From contig JACMZG010000008.1 of assembly GCA_018340805.1 (NCBI GenBank), forward strand, positions 26,049,684 through 26,113,683: a DNA stretch of 64,000 bases. The letters run 5' to 3'. The stretch is from Microvelia longipes (taxonomy: Eukaryota; Arthropoda; Insecta; Hemiptera; Veliidae). Below, in pieces: positions 50,401 to 55,376 of this stretch (position 1 is its first letter; each line of letters begins with the position of its first letter). The position numbers and the translations under genes were made by a program. The notes under the pieces were generated by a model. That model was not told the origin of the DNA, ran no database searches, and saw nothing but the letters and a program-made list of their open reading frames with translations.

Positions 50401-53400
50401 GTTGTGTTTACAGGGCGAATGCCCTGATGGGCCAAAGGGCTTATAAACAGGTCATTTATTATTCTTGATTGATGGGAGGAGTAAAACCATATGCCAGTTC
50501 TTAGTCTTTTGTACAAAAACTCATGTTTTTCTGTTTTCCTTTATGAGAACAAATCTATCTAAACATAATATTTTGCCAAATCAAAAACCATACCATGATT
50601 TAACAAAATGTTTAATAACTTGAGAAATAAATAGTAATGCTTACGGGAGGAGTGTTTTCTTGTAAAGTTGCGGAGTAAGGTGCATTAAGGAATACAGGAG
50701 GTTGATCTTGATAGTCAGTAATACTTATGGCTATATTGGCAGAAACAGATAGCGAATGATCAGGATTCGAGTCTCTGGCTTCTATCTCTATACTATATGA
50801 GCTCTGTGTCTCATAGTCTAATGCTTTAGCTAATGTTAGAACCCCTCTATATTTACCTTCATCAATCTAAAATAAATTAAGTACCATTTTCAATGTTTTT
50901 CACATACATTAATAAATAAATTTTATTTTTAAACAGGAAATAGTTTTTAATAATAGTTTTTAATAATGTTTAACTACACCACCAAAAAAATAATAAGATA
51001 TTTATAACATCAGTTAAACAGAAACATTAATATCAAATACATCTTCAAAGAATTTTAACATTGACCAGACAAAAATAAGATTTCAGTAGCAATATTAACT
51101 TTCATTAGTTGCAAAATTAGAAAAAAGTTGGATTTCCACAAAAAATCTCTTTAAACATAACTCCAGCTGGATGATAAATAAATTTAAGTTGAATCTATTA
51201 AATGTTATTTTCCAAAAAAAAGAAGAAGATCTCAATAATTTAATATGGCCCTACACAAAGTTCCAAAAGGATTGAAGAAAATGCCAAGACTATTAATAGA
51301 TTAATATACCAAAATATTTGAGCATTACCTTTCTGTAGAAAGAGAGAAAATATCACATCCACTAGAAATATTTTACTAATACCCAACATATGTATTATTA
51401 TAATATGTTATATTATATATACTAATTAATGTTCAATTACTTTATAATATTTAATTAATAAATGTTAAATTAATTAATTACTTCATAATTACTTTTACTT
51501 TTTTATTTATATTACTTTTTATTTTTATTGCTCTTACTTTTTTATTAAATAAATATCTTTATTTTAAAACCAGGTACAAGAGAGTACAATTAGGCATAAT
51601 AGCGTGAAAAAGCTTAAAAAATAAAAAGTTAAAAATACAGAATAAAGCAAGACACAACTAAACATGAAACATACATACATCACAAACCCTTAAAACTAAT
51701 TAAACATTAAATCAGTAAACAAAATATTAAAAAGTTTAAAAAAAGGCATGTATGTATCACATAAAATCAATATAAAAATTTAAATATGTTTAAAAGACAG
51801 TAAAATTAAAGTATAACAATATCAGAAGACAAAAACTCAGTATCACTATAAAAAGGATTAGACAATAAATAGGTTTTCAATTTATTACAGAAATCCTCAA
51901 TTGGAAGATTTTTAATATCTAAACTTAATTTATTAAATAGCAGTATTCCTAAATAACTATGACCAGTACTGGACTTATTTAATCTATGACTAGTAAGTGT
52001 GATTTTATTTTTATTTCAAGTATTGTGACTATGAATATCTTTGTTTCAAATAATTATTAGTATTAACTTTTAAATATTTTAAACAATAATACACACATGA
52101 TGTTAAGCTTAATAAATAAAGGTTTGCAATGAGCAGTATACTTGGCTCCAGATAAAATCATGACTACTTTTTTTGTTTTAGAATTATCTCTCTTGATTCA
52201 GCATGGCCCATCTCTCCTGATATAGAAGGAGACAATAACTAGGCAAGCTCTCAAAAGAGCACGGTAAACAGACTTCATAGAAGTTTCATCTAAATAATTT
52301 TTTGACGATTTAATTAAAAATACTTTGGAAGACAGTTTCTTCTCAACAGATGAGATGTGAAGTTTCCTCACATCTCCTTTTATCTGTTTTTTAATTTTTT
52401 TTCTTAATAATTTACTCGCTCACTAATTAATGTTTACAGTCCAAGAGCAAGGCCTAAAAAAGGACTCTTTTTGAACTACTTAAACCAAATTTTCTGAAAA
52501 TATACCTTAAATTATAAAAGAAAAGCATAGTCTGCCTAGCCTCAGTGGAGCCCTTCATATGAATATTATGATGGGCGCTCAAAATATTAGAAAATCACAC
52601 AAATTCCAGTTTCCTTGTAATAAGGGGTTCTCTGTAGATCATGTCCAAAACATGAAGAGAGTTTTTTTAAAGCTGATAAAATTTCCTATAAAACTAGTAT
52701 TATTTTGTTTAGTGTTTTTGAAAGAGCCATAACTTTGGTTGTAGTTATCTGATTTTGATGTTTGAGCACTCACTTTAGTAGACATTCTATCATCTTTAAA
52801 AAATGTTATATTCATGTTTTGCACATGACCCACAGGGAACCACTTAATTCAAGAAAACTGAAATTTGTGTGATGTTATACAATTTTGAGCAAGTGCAGTC
52901 ATTTAAAGGGCTTTACTCTGGATAGGAAGACTATGTTTTTCTTCATAATTTAAGGTATTTTTTCAGAAAAATTTGGTTTGAAGTAGTATAAATTGAGCAA
53001 TATTTTTCAGGTCCGACTCTTGGTCTATTTTAATTATAATACTTTTTATTATAATGTATAAATAATAATAATAATGTTTATTATTGTAATACTTTACTAA
53101 TATACCAAAATGTTTAAGCATTACATTTCCTGAAGAAAGAGAGAAAATATCACAGCCACCACAAATACTTTACTAATATACCAAAATGTTTATAATTATA
53201 ATACTTTATATTATATACTCATTAATGTTTCATTACTTTATAATTTATTTAATAATTATTTTTTATTATTTACTTAATAATTTACTTTAATTAATTTACC
53301 AAGCATTAATGATTACTTTATAATACATACTAATTATTGTCTATAATTAGAATACTTTGTAATAATATTTATTATTATAATACTTTACTAACACACCAAA

Positions 53401-55376
53401 ATGTTTGAGCTTTACCTTTTCTGTAGAAAGAGAGAAAATATCACAGCCACCAGAAATACAGAAAAGATTGATTTCAGAATTATAACCAGAGTCCTTATCA
53501 GTTACAACTATATCGGAAAAGACTAGAGTGCCAGGTTTTGTGTGTTCGCTTAGGACTAATGAATATGGCCGCCCCTCAAATTGTGGTGAGTTATCATTTA
53601 CATCTAATACAGGTACCTCTCTCCTCAATGAAACTGTATTTACATCTGATCCATCTATCTCTTCATCTAAAATAATAATTATACATTAAGTGTTGTCATA
53701 GCCGCCTCCGTGGCCGAGGTCGTTAGGGCGTTAGTCTTTACACTGACCTTTGACACCCACGGAGGTCTGGGGTTCGCATCCTAGGTTACGCTCTCAGTTT
53801 ATAAAAGATTATTGTTTAGATAAATTATCGCCAACTTTAGAATACACTTTGAGCGTAACGGTTGCTACTACCACCCGAGGTGGTTCCCGCAGGGGTTATC
53901 CCTGATGAGCCGCAAGGCTCTAAACGGGCATTATTATATATAAGTGTTGTGATAAATATAATACGAAATATTATAAACGTTTAATAAGAGTTGTTACTAT
54001 GTTGATCTGCTTTTCAAAAAAATCAGTAAATGTTATAATTATTTAGTGTTTAAAACATTTCTTTATTTATACTGTAGGTATATAGGAAAAATTATTTGTT
54101 TGCAAAAAAAAACTCCGAAACCAAAATTTCACCAGATATATCTGTTTTAGATGTATTGATGACCTCTTGAGATTGGTTTATACCAATTAGTCTCTGAATG
54201 AGTGTGCATCATACACATTGGTCTGAATGAGTGTGCATCATACACATTGGTTTAAATGAGTGTGCATCATACACATTGGTCTGAATGAGTGTGCATCATA
54301 CACATTGGTCTGAATGAGTGTGCATCATACACATTGGTTTTCATTATGGATCCTATAATAATTACACTACAGAGTCAAAACTTAGTACAAAAAGTAACCT
54401 TCAGGCTAAGTTATGCTATCCAAACAATTTTATTTTGTAATATTGATCCAAAACAGTTTTTATGATAAATTTCAGACTAGGACAATCCCAACCTTTTGAA
54501 AACAAGTAAAATATAGTAGCTATGTATGTCAATCCAAACAGGTCTGCGGATTAGAAAATATAAAAACAAGGATGAAATTAATATTTTTATTATTAAACCC
54601 AGAGTTCAGTTTTTCATTTCTACTATTAGGAAAAGAACGACTTTAATTCTACTATGTTTTTTTATAAACAGGAACAATATATTTCAATCCTTTTCTTTTC
54701 CATTCCACATTTCATTTCACAAAATGTATCCCATGTGCAACAAAAAAACCTCAAATACCTTTTTATGATTTATTTTCATTTATCTCACATCAAACGCAAT
54801 CTAAATTGATATAAAATAGCTCCAAGATGTTACTAGTTGAAAGAGCAATTTTTAATGAGTTGTAATTAATAAGAAGAGTACAATGTCTTGTCCACAATAA
54901 TAAAAATTGATCACAAACAGAATTTCTGGGTTATCACTAAGTAAATGAGAAGGAACAAATAAGCCAAAGTTATGCTAAAAAGTACTTAGCTAATTTTTAA
55001 TTTTCATAGCTATGTACTGATAATGACTGTTTAGTTTAAGAAGCCAGTTTTAAAGACAGTTTAGATTCATAAAAGGAACTAGACTGTCTTTACCAGTTAT
55101 AGATATGATGACTTCAAGAAGATCATTAACTTCTCTATCAAGAGGTCTGGTTAAAGTGACAACACCAGTATCTCTATCTACAGCTAAGTATTGTCCACTA
55201 ATAGAATAGTGTACTCTAGATCCCTCTGGGTCAGCCCCCTGCAGCCTGTACACCGGAGCACCTACAGGAGTATCTTCTGGCAGGGACAGTCGCGACATAT
55301 CTCCTCCAGATATGAATCCAGGGGCTAGATTTACTCCTTCCACACATTTCCAGAAGCTCGATAATATTATAAATAC
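15475..55376 (-). CDS. Non-classical cadherin, Cad74A/Cad87A class (cadherin-23-like), 27 exons located
   Basis: This is a calcium-dependent adhesion receptor at the cell surface. Order: a hydrophobic signal core, 14 EC repeats, a membrane-adjacent domain (about residues 1540-1640), one TM helix, and little or no cytoplasmic tail found. EC signatures include [13 protein letters not shown] (EC1), [21 protein letters not shown] (EC3), [17 protein letters not shown] (EC4), [27 protein letters not shown] and LTDIDDNLP. There is no laminin-G, EGF or catenin-binding region, so it is not a classical, Fat or Dachsous cadherin. Visible exons total about 1,690 residues, close to the roughly 1,800 I recall for Drosophila Cad74A. 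EC1 and EC4 also resemble Cad87A, so orthology is left open. Exon phases agree across nearly all junctions. The ATG exon is not found, one exon is cut by Ns, and several lesions break the frame. Known members act in epithelial morphogenesis; function here is inferred. Confidence 0.9.
15835..16473. repeat. 28-bp minisatellite, about 22-23 copies
   Basis: Tandem copies of a 28-bp unit read as GCATCAGGTTGTATCCACAA plus TGCTCTAA. Most copies differ only by G/A at one site or by short deletions, so it is young. It lies in the cadherin intron between the last two membrane-side exons. Confidence 0.97.
16856..16979 (-). CDS. Cadherin exon 27: rest of the membrane-adjacent domain
   Basis: Ser completed across the junction, then [20 protein letters not shown] and [17 protein letters not shown], ending phase 0 at GTGAGT. 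The helical C-terminal part may stack on the membrane side. Confidence 0.85.
17628..17815 (-). CDS. Cadherin exon 26: start of the membrane-adjacent domain
   Basis: Starts [20 protein letters not shown], then [20 protein letters not shown]. It is not an EC repeat. The strand-helix-strand pattern following the last EC repeat resembles the membrane-adjacent region of PCDH15 and the membrane-proximal region of the insect midgut cadherins. Ends phase 2. Confidence 0.85.
18050..18345 (-). CDS. Cadherin exon 25: EC14
   Basis: Reads [56 protein letters not shown] and [20 protein letters not shown], ending K in phase 0. It has no start codon or stop inside the exon. Confidence 0.88.
19325..19409 (-). 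CDS. Cadherin exon 24: EC13/EC14 linker
   Basis: Too short to stand out as an ORF. Phase 0 to 1: [20 protein letters not shown] then FSDSDITI. Linker DIDDN. Confidence 0.85.
19465..20440. mobile_element. 976-bp element with long terminal inverted repeats
   Basis: Left end ATAAAAGGAATTGAAAGAAA and its exact complement at the right end (20420-20440). The arms stay similar for about 75 bp (TTTGAACACTAATGTAT against its counterpart, AAAGCTAGGTTTCAG against its counterpart). The interior has a degenerate stretch near 19900-20050 that may be a LINE remnant. There is no transposase ORF, so it is a non-autonomous DNA element in a cadherin intron. Confidence 0.7.
20898..21067 (-). CDS. Cadherin exon 23: EC13
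   Basis: Reads [40 protein letters not shown] and a basic run LRKMYNKQ, ending phase 0. Confidence 0.88.
21351..21528. mobile_element. Fold-back MITE family A, copy 2
   Basis: Starts CTATAGTATGACACACGGTT and ends CCGTGTGTCATGCTATAG, with the same AAAATCAGTTGACAGC arms as the copy at 507-682. The centre includes TTTAACATCCAGGACTAAC, shared with copy 3. Confidence 0.75.
22225..22490 (+). pseudogene. 3' end of a LINE (C-terminal RT-region remnant)
   Basis: In mixed frames the plus strand reads [20 protein letters not shown] followed by [10 protein letters not shown]. This matches the cysteine/histidine-rich C-terminal pattern (ETxxHLLxECxxL) of several non-LTR retrotransposons. Frameshifts and stops are frequent. 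It ends near a (TAAA)n stretch, as LINE tails do. Confidence 0.5.
22536..22828 (-). CDS. Cadherin exon 22: EC12 second half and EC13 start, two single-base insertions
   Basis: The frame reads [20 protein letters not shown], then [20 protein letters not shown] and [20 protein letters not shown]. It then shifts at CCCC (22643-22646), passes through EFIV in the second frame, and shifts again at GGG (22626-22628) into [20 protein letters not shown]. Removing one base from each run gives an uninterrupted cadherin sequence and the correct exit phase 1. Confidence 0.85.
22893..23150. repeat. Fold-back element with CATCATCAG ends
   Basis: Two diverged copies of one sequence face each other. The left holds ACATCATCAGCGGTGGGT and AACTAATAAAGTTAT; the right arm on the complement reads GCCATCATCAGCAGGCGG and AACTTATAAAGTTAT. 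CATCATCAG-type ends are known from Penelope-like terminal repeats, so a solo derivative is possible. A weak CTGATGA..GAAAC pair lies in the right arm. Confidence 0.55.
23675..23801 (-). CDS. Cadherin exon 21: EC12 first half
   Basis: Reads [20 protein letters not shown] and [17 protein letters not shown], ending phase 1 at GTATGT. Confidence 0.9.
24540..24735 (+). repeat. Possible tRNA-derived SINE fragment
   Basis: AGTAGAGTGTATGGCTTGTG, TTACAAGGCAGACTCC and a following GGGTTATATTTC resemble the D-loop/anticodon part of a tRNA, but the B box is poor and no second copy was seen. The open frame across it lacks coding character. Confidence 0.25.
24843..25069 (-). CDS. Cadherin exon 20: EC11 second half and EC11/EC12 linker
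   Basis: Reads [40 protein letters not shown] and [20 protein letters not shown], ending AYISE in phase 0. The linker has no DxNDN. Confidence 0.9.
25495..25776. repeat. AT-rich tandem repeat, unit about 38-40 bp
   Basis: Irregular copies of a unit built from TATTTAAAAATATAACCATA and TTATAATATAATCATAATC. About seven copies with many small deletions, in the intron between cadherin exons 19 and 20. Confidence 0.85.
26246..26374. mobile_element. Short insertion flanked by a 20-bp direct repeat
   Basis: TATTGTTACGTTAATAAACT occurs at 26246-26265 and again at 26355-26374. Between them lie about 90 bp of unusually GC-rich sequence (GCGTAGGCTTCCGCAG, GGTCTTCCGGTGGTGACC, AATCCGACGTAT). It looks like a short retroelement fragment with a target-site duplication. 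The GGTGGTGACC and CCGACG words recall Penelope-like ends. Confidence 0.5.
26849..27032 (-). CDS. Cadherin exon 19: EC10/EC11 linker and EC11
   Basis: Reads [40 protein letters not shown] and [10 protein letters not shown], ending phase 1. Canonical DINDN linker. Confidence 0.92.
27222..27450. repeat. Fold-back element, about 230 bp
   Basis: The left arm (CCACAAATATAGTTCTAAGT, then GAACCAAATAAAAGTCATCC) has its complement at the right (GGGATGACTTTTATTTGGTT, then ACTATATTTGTGG). The middle is unique. Intronic. Confidence 0.65.
27633..27743 (-). CDS. Cadherin exon 18: end of EC10
   Basis: 37 codons in phase 0: [20 protein letters not shown] and [17 protein letters not shown]. Donor GTGAGT. 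Confidence 0.88.
28190..31860 (+). pseudogene. Decayed EN/RT non-LTR retrotransposon (LINE), antisense in a cadherin intron
   Basis: About 3.7 kb of broken frames in the LINE order. An ORF1-like start ([33 protein letters not shown]) at about 28195-28400 is followed by a large loss. ORF2 opens near 28669 with [18 protein letters not shown] and [11 protein letters not shown] (APE-type endonuclease blocks, to about 29100). The RT follows with [19 protein letters not shown] (about 30045), [20 protein letters not shown] (about 30617) and the catalytic [11 protein letters not shown] (YADD 30734-30745), then a C-terminal region to about 31850. More than ten stops and frameshifts. The YADD core is intact but the element cannot be active. 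The exact clade is not assigned. Confidence 0.88.
32312..32515. repeat. Compound microsatellite (TA)n(TG)n(TATG)n(TA)n
   Basis: About 25 TA units, then GT-rich and TATG units, then further TA runs. Open frames here are low-complexity artefacts. An (AAAT)n tract lies nearby at 32738-32770 and (TTCA)n at 32871-32885. Confidence 0.97.
33055..33330 (-). pseudogene. LINE C-terminal fragment
   Basis: The minus-strand frame contains [20 protein letters not shown] and [14 protein letters not shown]. This follows the (H/R)xTxxSxxxxGIxxFNKLxxxxK..FKxxL pattern seen at the C-terminus of CR1/Jockey-like RT proteins, as at 51560-52210. It lies 69 bp from cadherin exon 17 and is not part of it. Confidence 0.45.
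33399..33572 (-). CDS. Cadherin exon 17: EC10
   Basis: 58 codons in phase 0: [30 protein letters not shown] and [11 protein letters not shown]. The following intron (to 27743) hosts an antisense LINE. Confidence 0.9.
34239..34352 (-). CDS. Cadherin exon 16: end of EC9
   Basis: 38 codons in phase 0: [20 protein letters not shown] then [17 protein letters not shown]. Linker DINDH. Confidence 0.9.
35333..35604 (-). CDS. Cadherin exon 15: EC8/EC9 linker and EC9
   Basis: Reads [40 protein letters not shown] and [14 protein letters not shown], ending IDYEAMDDK in phase 0. The linker EAFDEEKP lacks DxNDN. Confidence 0.9.
36190..36329 (-). CDS. Cadherin exon 14: EC8 second half, acceptor not visible
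   Basis: The frame reads [20 protein letters not shown], then [20 protein letters not shown], ending at GTAGGC in phase 1. Continuity requires an AG just before 36329, but the sequence there is TATTTTATTCAC with no AG. A small deletion in the acceptor or an assembly error is likely. Skipping to AG at 36315 would lose several residues. Confidence 0.75.
36860..37001 (-). CDS. Cadherin exon 13: EC8 first half
   Basis: Reads [20 protein letters not shown] and [15 protein letters not shown]; donor GTGAGT in phase 2. The next exon should begin with one base then I-H-P. Confidence 0.85.
37272..37492 (-). CDS. Cadherin exon 12: second half of EC7, EC7/EC8 linker
   Basis: Starts with one base completing a codon (phase 2), then [32 protein letters not shown] and [14 protein letters not shown], ending ERTEIG in phase 1. 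Linker motif DVNNK. Confidence 0.9.
37640..38240 (+). mobile_element. Interspersed repeat family R, copy 3
   Basis: Blocks in the order of the 44780 copy: TACGGGTACCTCGAACTTGC, ..TTTGCAGAGTCATTATGTGG, ATGACGTCATAAATATG and GAACCCTGACAGAAGAAACT. Internal parts are diverged or rearranged. Confidence 0.5.
38640..38860 (+). mobile_element. Interspersed repeat family R, partial copy 4
   Basis: Contains TGTGCCAATCTCAACTTGAT, TAATGATGTCATAAAAAGAT and CTCTAGCATCAATACACGGG, the far-end half of the family. Confidence 0.5.
39826..40431. other. Assembly gap (606 N)
   Basis: A run of Ns. It should contain the rest of cadherin exon 11 or another exon for the first half of EC7, because about 50-70 residues are missing between the exons on either side. 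Confidence 0.98.
40432..40554 (-). CDS. Cadherin exon 11 (partial, poor sequence): EC6/EC7 linker
   Basis: Acceptor TTTTTTTCAAG ends at 40555 and the exon runs into the N gap. Cadherin-like words are spread over three frames: [14 protein letters not shown], then [13 protein letters not shown], then EVSTRGEV. Together they match a linker plus the start of EC7. Three or more indels are needed, consistent with bad sequence at a contig end. Another coding identity is possible. Confidence 0.5.
41669..41843 (-). CDS. Cadherin exon 10: EC6
   Basis: Phase 0 to 1. Reads [36 protein letters not shown] and [14 protein letters not shown]. Donor GTATGT. Confidence 0.9.
42475..42600. repeat. Small fold-back flanked by a 17-bp direct repeat
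   Basis: ATATTATTGAGAGTATA flanks both sides. Inside, AATAATATCAACACCAAC is mirrored by GTTGGTGTTAATATTA. A palindromic insertion with a long target duplication is one reading; a foldback that gained one arm by slippage is another. Confidence 0.5.
42692..42881 (-). CDS. Cadherin exon 9: end of EC5, start of EC6, broken near its start
   Basis: From the acceptor TTTACAG the incoming frame reads K-N-D and then TAA (42871-42873). A few bases later, another frame reads [30 protein letters not shown] and [16 protein letters not shown]. The length is one nucleotide short modulo 3. The D-Y-E expected in every EC repeat falls exactly at the break. Confidence 0.82.
43666..43922 (-). CDS. Cadherin exon 8: EC4/EC5 linker and EC5, with an extra G at the acceptor
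   Basis: After TTTAG the sequence has three G's where the reading phase needs two, so strict reading gives GGG TGA. One base fewer restores [40 protein letters not shown] and [20 protein letters not shown]. The corrected length fits the phase 1 end. The surplus G lies in a homopolymer (43920-43923). Confidence 0.85.
44780..45500 (+). mobile_element. Interspersed repeat family R, copy 5 (fullest)
   Basis: Runs from GGATACCTCAGAACTTTGCC through CATCGGATTCTCTACGCTCA, ATGACGTCATAAAAAAATT and CTCTAGCATAAATAAATACA to GAAACGGATATTCCGGTTTC. About 720 bp. No coding frame. The same unit with the same two ends lies inverted at 58630-59245. Confidence 0.65.
45556..45766 (+). repeat. tRNA-derived SINE, copy 2
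   Basis: Matches the copy at 53701-53938: CCTCCATGGTCCAGGTCGTT (A-box region), GGTTGGCATCC (damaged B box), GATTATTGTTCATATAAATT, GAGCGTAACGGTTGCC and GATGAGCCACAAGGCTTTAA. It lacks about 25 bp (the CCCGCAGGGGTTATCC stretch). It sits directly beyond repeat R copy 5. Confidence 0.8.
45911..46158 (-). CDS. Cadherin exon 7: EC4
   Basis: Acceptor GTCTGCAG. Completes Thr, then [40 protein letters not shown] and [16 protein letters not shown], ending K in phase 0. This exon gives the closest match to my memory of insect Cad87A/Cad74A. Confidence 0.9.
46867..47002 (-). CDS. Cadherin exon 6: end of EC3, EC3/EC4 linker
   Basis: Reads [20 protein letters not shown] then [15 protein letters not shown] and DISVSEDI. 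Starts phase 0 after a TTTCAG acceptor and ends phase 1 at GTAAGT. Confidence 0.9.
47050..47315. repeat. Recent tandem duplication, unit about 125-140 bp
   Basis: The block starting GATTCTCACCAGTAGAAAAT (about 47050) is repeated at about 47171 with few changes, through GACCAATAATATGTTTCTGT and CTAATGATCACAATAAAAAT. Copy 2 has an extra internal repeat of AAGCAAGCTATAAGCTAACT. It lies in the intron between cadherin exons 6 and 7's upstream side and the Penelope element. Confidence 0.85.
47455..49690 (-). pseudogene. Penelope-like retroelement with RT and GIY-YIG endonuclease
   Basis: Minus-strand order is [17 protein letters not shown], then [56 protein letters not shown] and [20 protein letters not shown]. 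The catalytic [12 protein letters not shown] (YVDD at 48661-48672) follows a +/-1 shift, then [15 protein letters not shown] and [20 protein letters not shown]. After a broken linker comes a GIY-YIG nuclease: [11 protein letters not shown] (GIYK 48067-48078), EYLGQTGR (YLG 48031-48039) and R..EHTRRS. RT plus C-terminal GIY-YIG is diagnostic of EN-positive Penelope-like elements. The terminal sequence near 47455-47515 carries GGTCATCATCAG. Five or so frame breaks make it inactive. It lies sense in the intron between cadherin exons 5 and 6. Confidence 0.93.
49902..50096 (-). CDS. Cadherin exon 5: EC3
   Basis: 65 codons in phase 0, from [20 protein letters not shown] to GAVYSFRIK, including [11 protein letters not shown] Penelope-like element sits in the intron that follows. 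Confidence 0.9.
50393..50465 (+). repeat. SINE 3'-end fragment, copy 3
   Basis: CCTGAGGTTGTGTTTACAGG and GCCCTGATGGGCCAAAGGGC followed by CATTTATTATT match the tail of the SINE at 53701-53938. 5'-truncated. Confidence 0.55.
50645..50866 (-). CDS. Cadherin exon 4: second half of EC2, start of EC3
   Basis: Phase 0 to phase 0, 74 codons. Reads [20 protein letters not shown], then [10 protein letters not shown] and [20 protein letters not shown]. The linker is DYQDQ rather than DxNDN. Ends QENTPP at donor GTAAGC. Confidence 0.88.
51301..51380 (-). repeat. Intronic copy of the 3' edge of cadherin exon 3 (distal copy)
   Basis: On the minus strand it reads GATATTTTCTCTCTTTCTAC then AGAAAGGTAATGCTCAAATA. 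It corresponds to the last roughly 40 nt of exon 3 plus the start of its intron, with 8-10 differences. Both the acceptor-like CTACAG and the donor-like GGTAATG survive. Confidence 0.75.
51560..52210 (-). pseudogene. CR1/Jockey-like LINE, C-terminal remnant
   Basis: In shifting minus-strand frames: [65 protein letters not shown] and [20 protein letters not shown] then [11 protein letters not shown]. The block order (thumb region, 'GIxLFNKLxxxIK', 'FKxxLKxYLLxxxFYS') is the usual C-terminus of CR1/Jockey-type RT proteins. The RT core is missing. Lies in the intron between cadherin exons 3 and 4. Confidence 0.65.
52439..53024. mobile_element. 586-bp fold-back element with about 180-bp arms
   Basis: The left arm starts AGTCCAAGAGCAAGGCCTAA; the right arm complement starts AGACCAAGAGTCGGACCTGA. 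They stay aligned through CAAATTTTCTGAAAATATAC and CACACAAATTCCAGTTT. A partial copy lies at 59346-59462. No ORF. Confidence 0.75.
53087..53168 (-). repeat. Intronic copy of the 3' edge of cadherin exon 3 (proximal copy)
   Basis: About 250 bp downstream of exon 3 in transcript order. Shares GGCTGTGATATTTTCTCTCT with the exon and ACATTTTGGT with the intron. The donor region has changed to GGAAATGTAATG. Further short pieces (TACTAATATACCAAAATGTT) follow at 53169-53190. Confidence 0.8.
53416..53666 (-). CDS. Cadherin exon 3: EC1/EC2 linker and first half of EC2
   Basis: Starts in phase 1 (Asp completed across the junction). Carries [20 protein letters not shown] (canonical calcium linker), then [20 protein letters not shown] and VVTDKD, ending IFSLSTEK in phase 0. 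The last codons include a pyrimidine-rich acceptor look-alike (TTTTCTCTCTTTCTACAG) 6 nt before the donor. Two copies of this 3' edge lie in the next intron. Confidence 0.9.
53701..53938 (+). repeat. tRNA-derived SINE, copy 1 (fullest)
   Basis: The head GCCGCCTCCGTGGCCGAGGT has a Pol III A box (TGGCCGAGGTC, 53711-53721), and 50 bp on is a B box (GGTTCGCATCC, 53771-53781). The TGGCCGAG word points to a Ser/Leu-type tRNA ancestor. A unique body follows (GATTATTGTTTAGATAAATT, GAGCGTAACGGTTGCT), and the end GATGAGCCGCAAGGCTCTAA runs into (ATT)n. Two more copies lie at 45556-45766 and 50393-50465. Confidence 0.9.
54193..54341. repeat. 29-bp minisatellite, five copies
   Basis: Five head-to-tail copies of CTGAATGAGTGTGCATCATA plus CACATTGGT, almost identical (one copy has TTTAAATG in place of CTGAATG). 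In the intron between cadherin exons 2 and 3. Confidence 0.95.
55094..55376 (-). CDS. Cadherin exon 2: signal-peptide core and EC1
   Basis: Acceptor TTGTTACAG ends at 55377; donor GTAAAG starts at 55093. The frame opens [16 protein letters not shown], a hydrophobic signal core lacking its Met, so a short upstream exon must supply the start. EC1 follows with [40 protein letters not shown] and VIISIT. Ends in phase 1. Confidence 0.9.

Noticed and set aside
15475..55376. The cadherin as a pseudogene
   Set aside because: Apart from the few lesions listed, exons keep phase, splice sites and conserved EC motifs over roughly 1,690 residues; homopolymer errors explain several of the breaks more simply.
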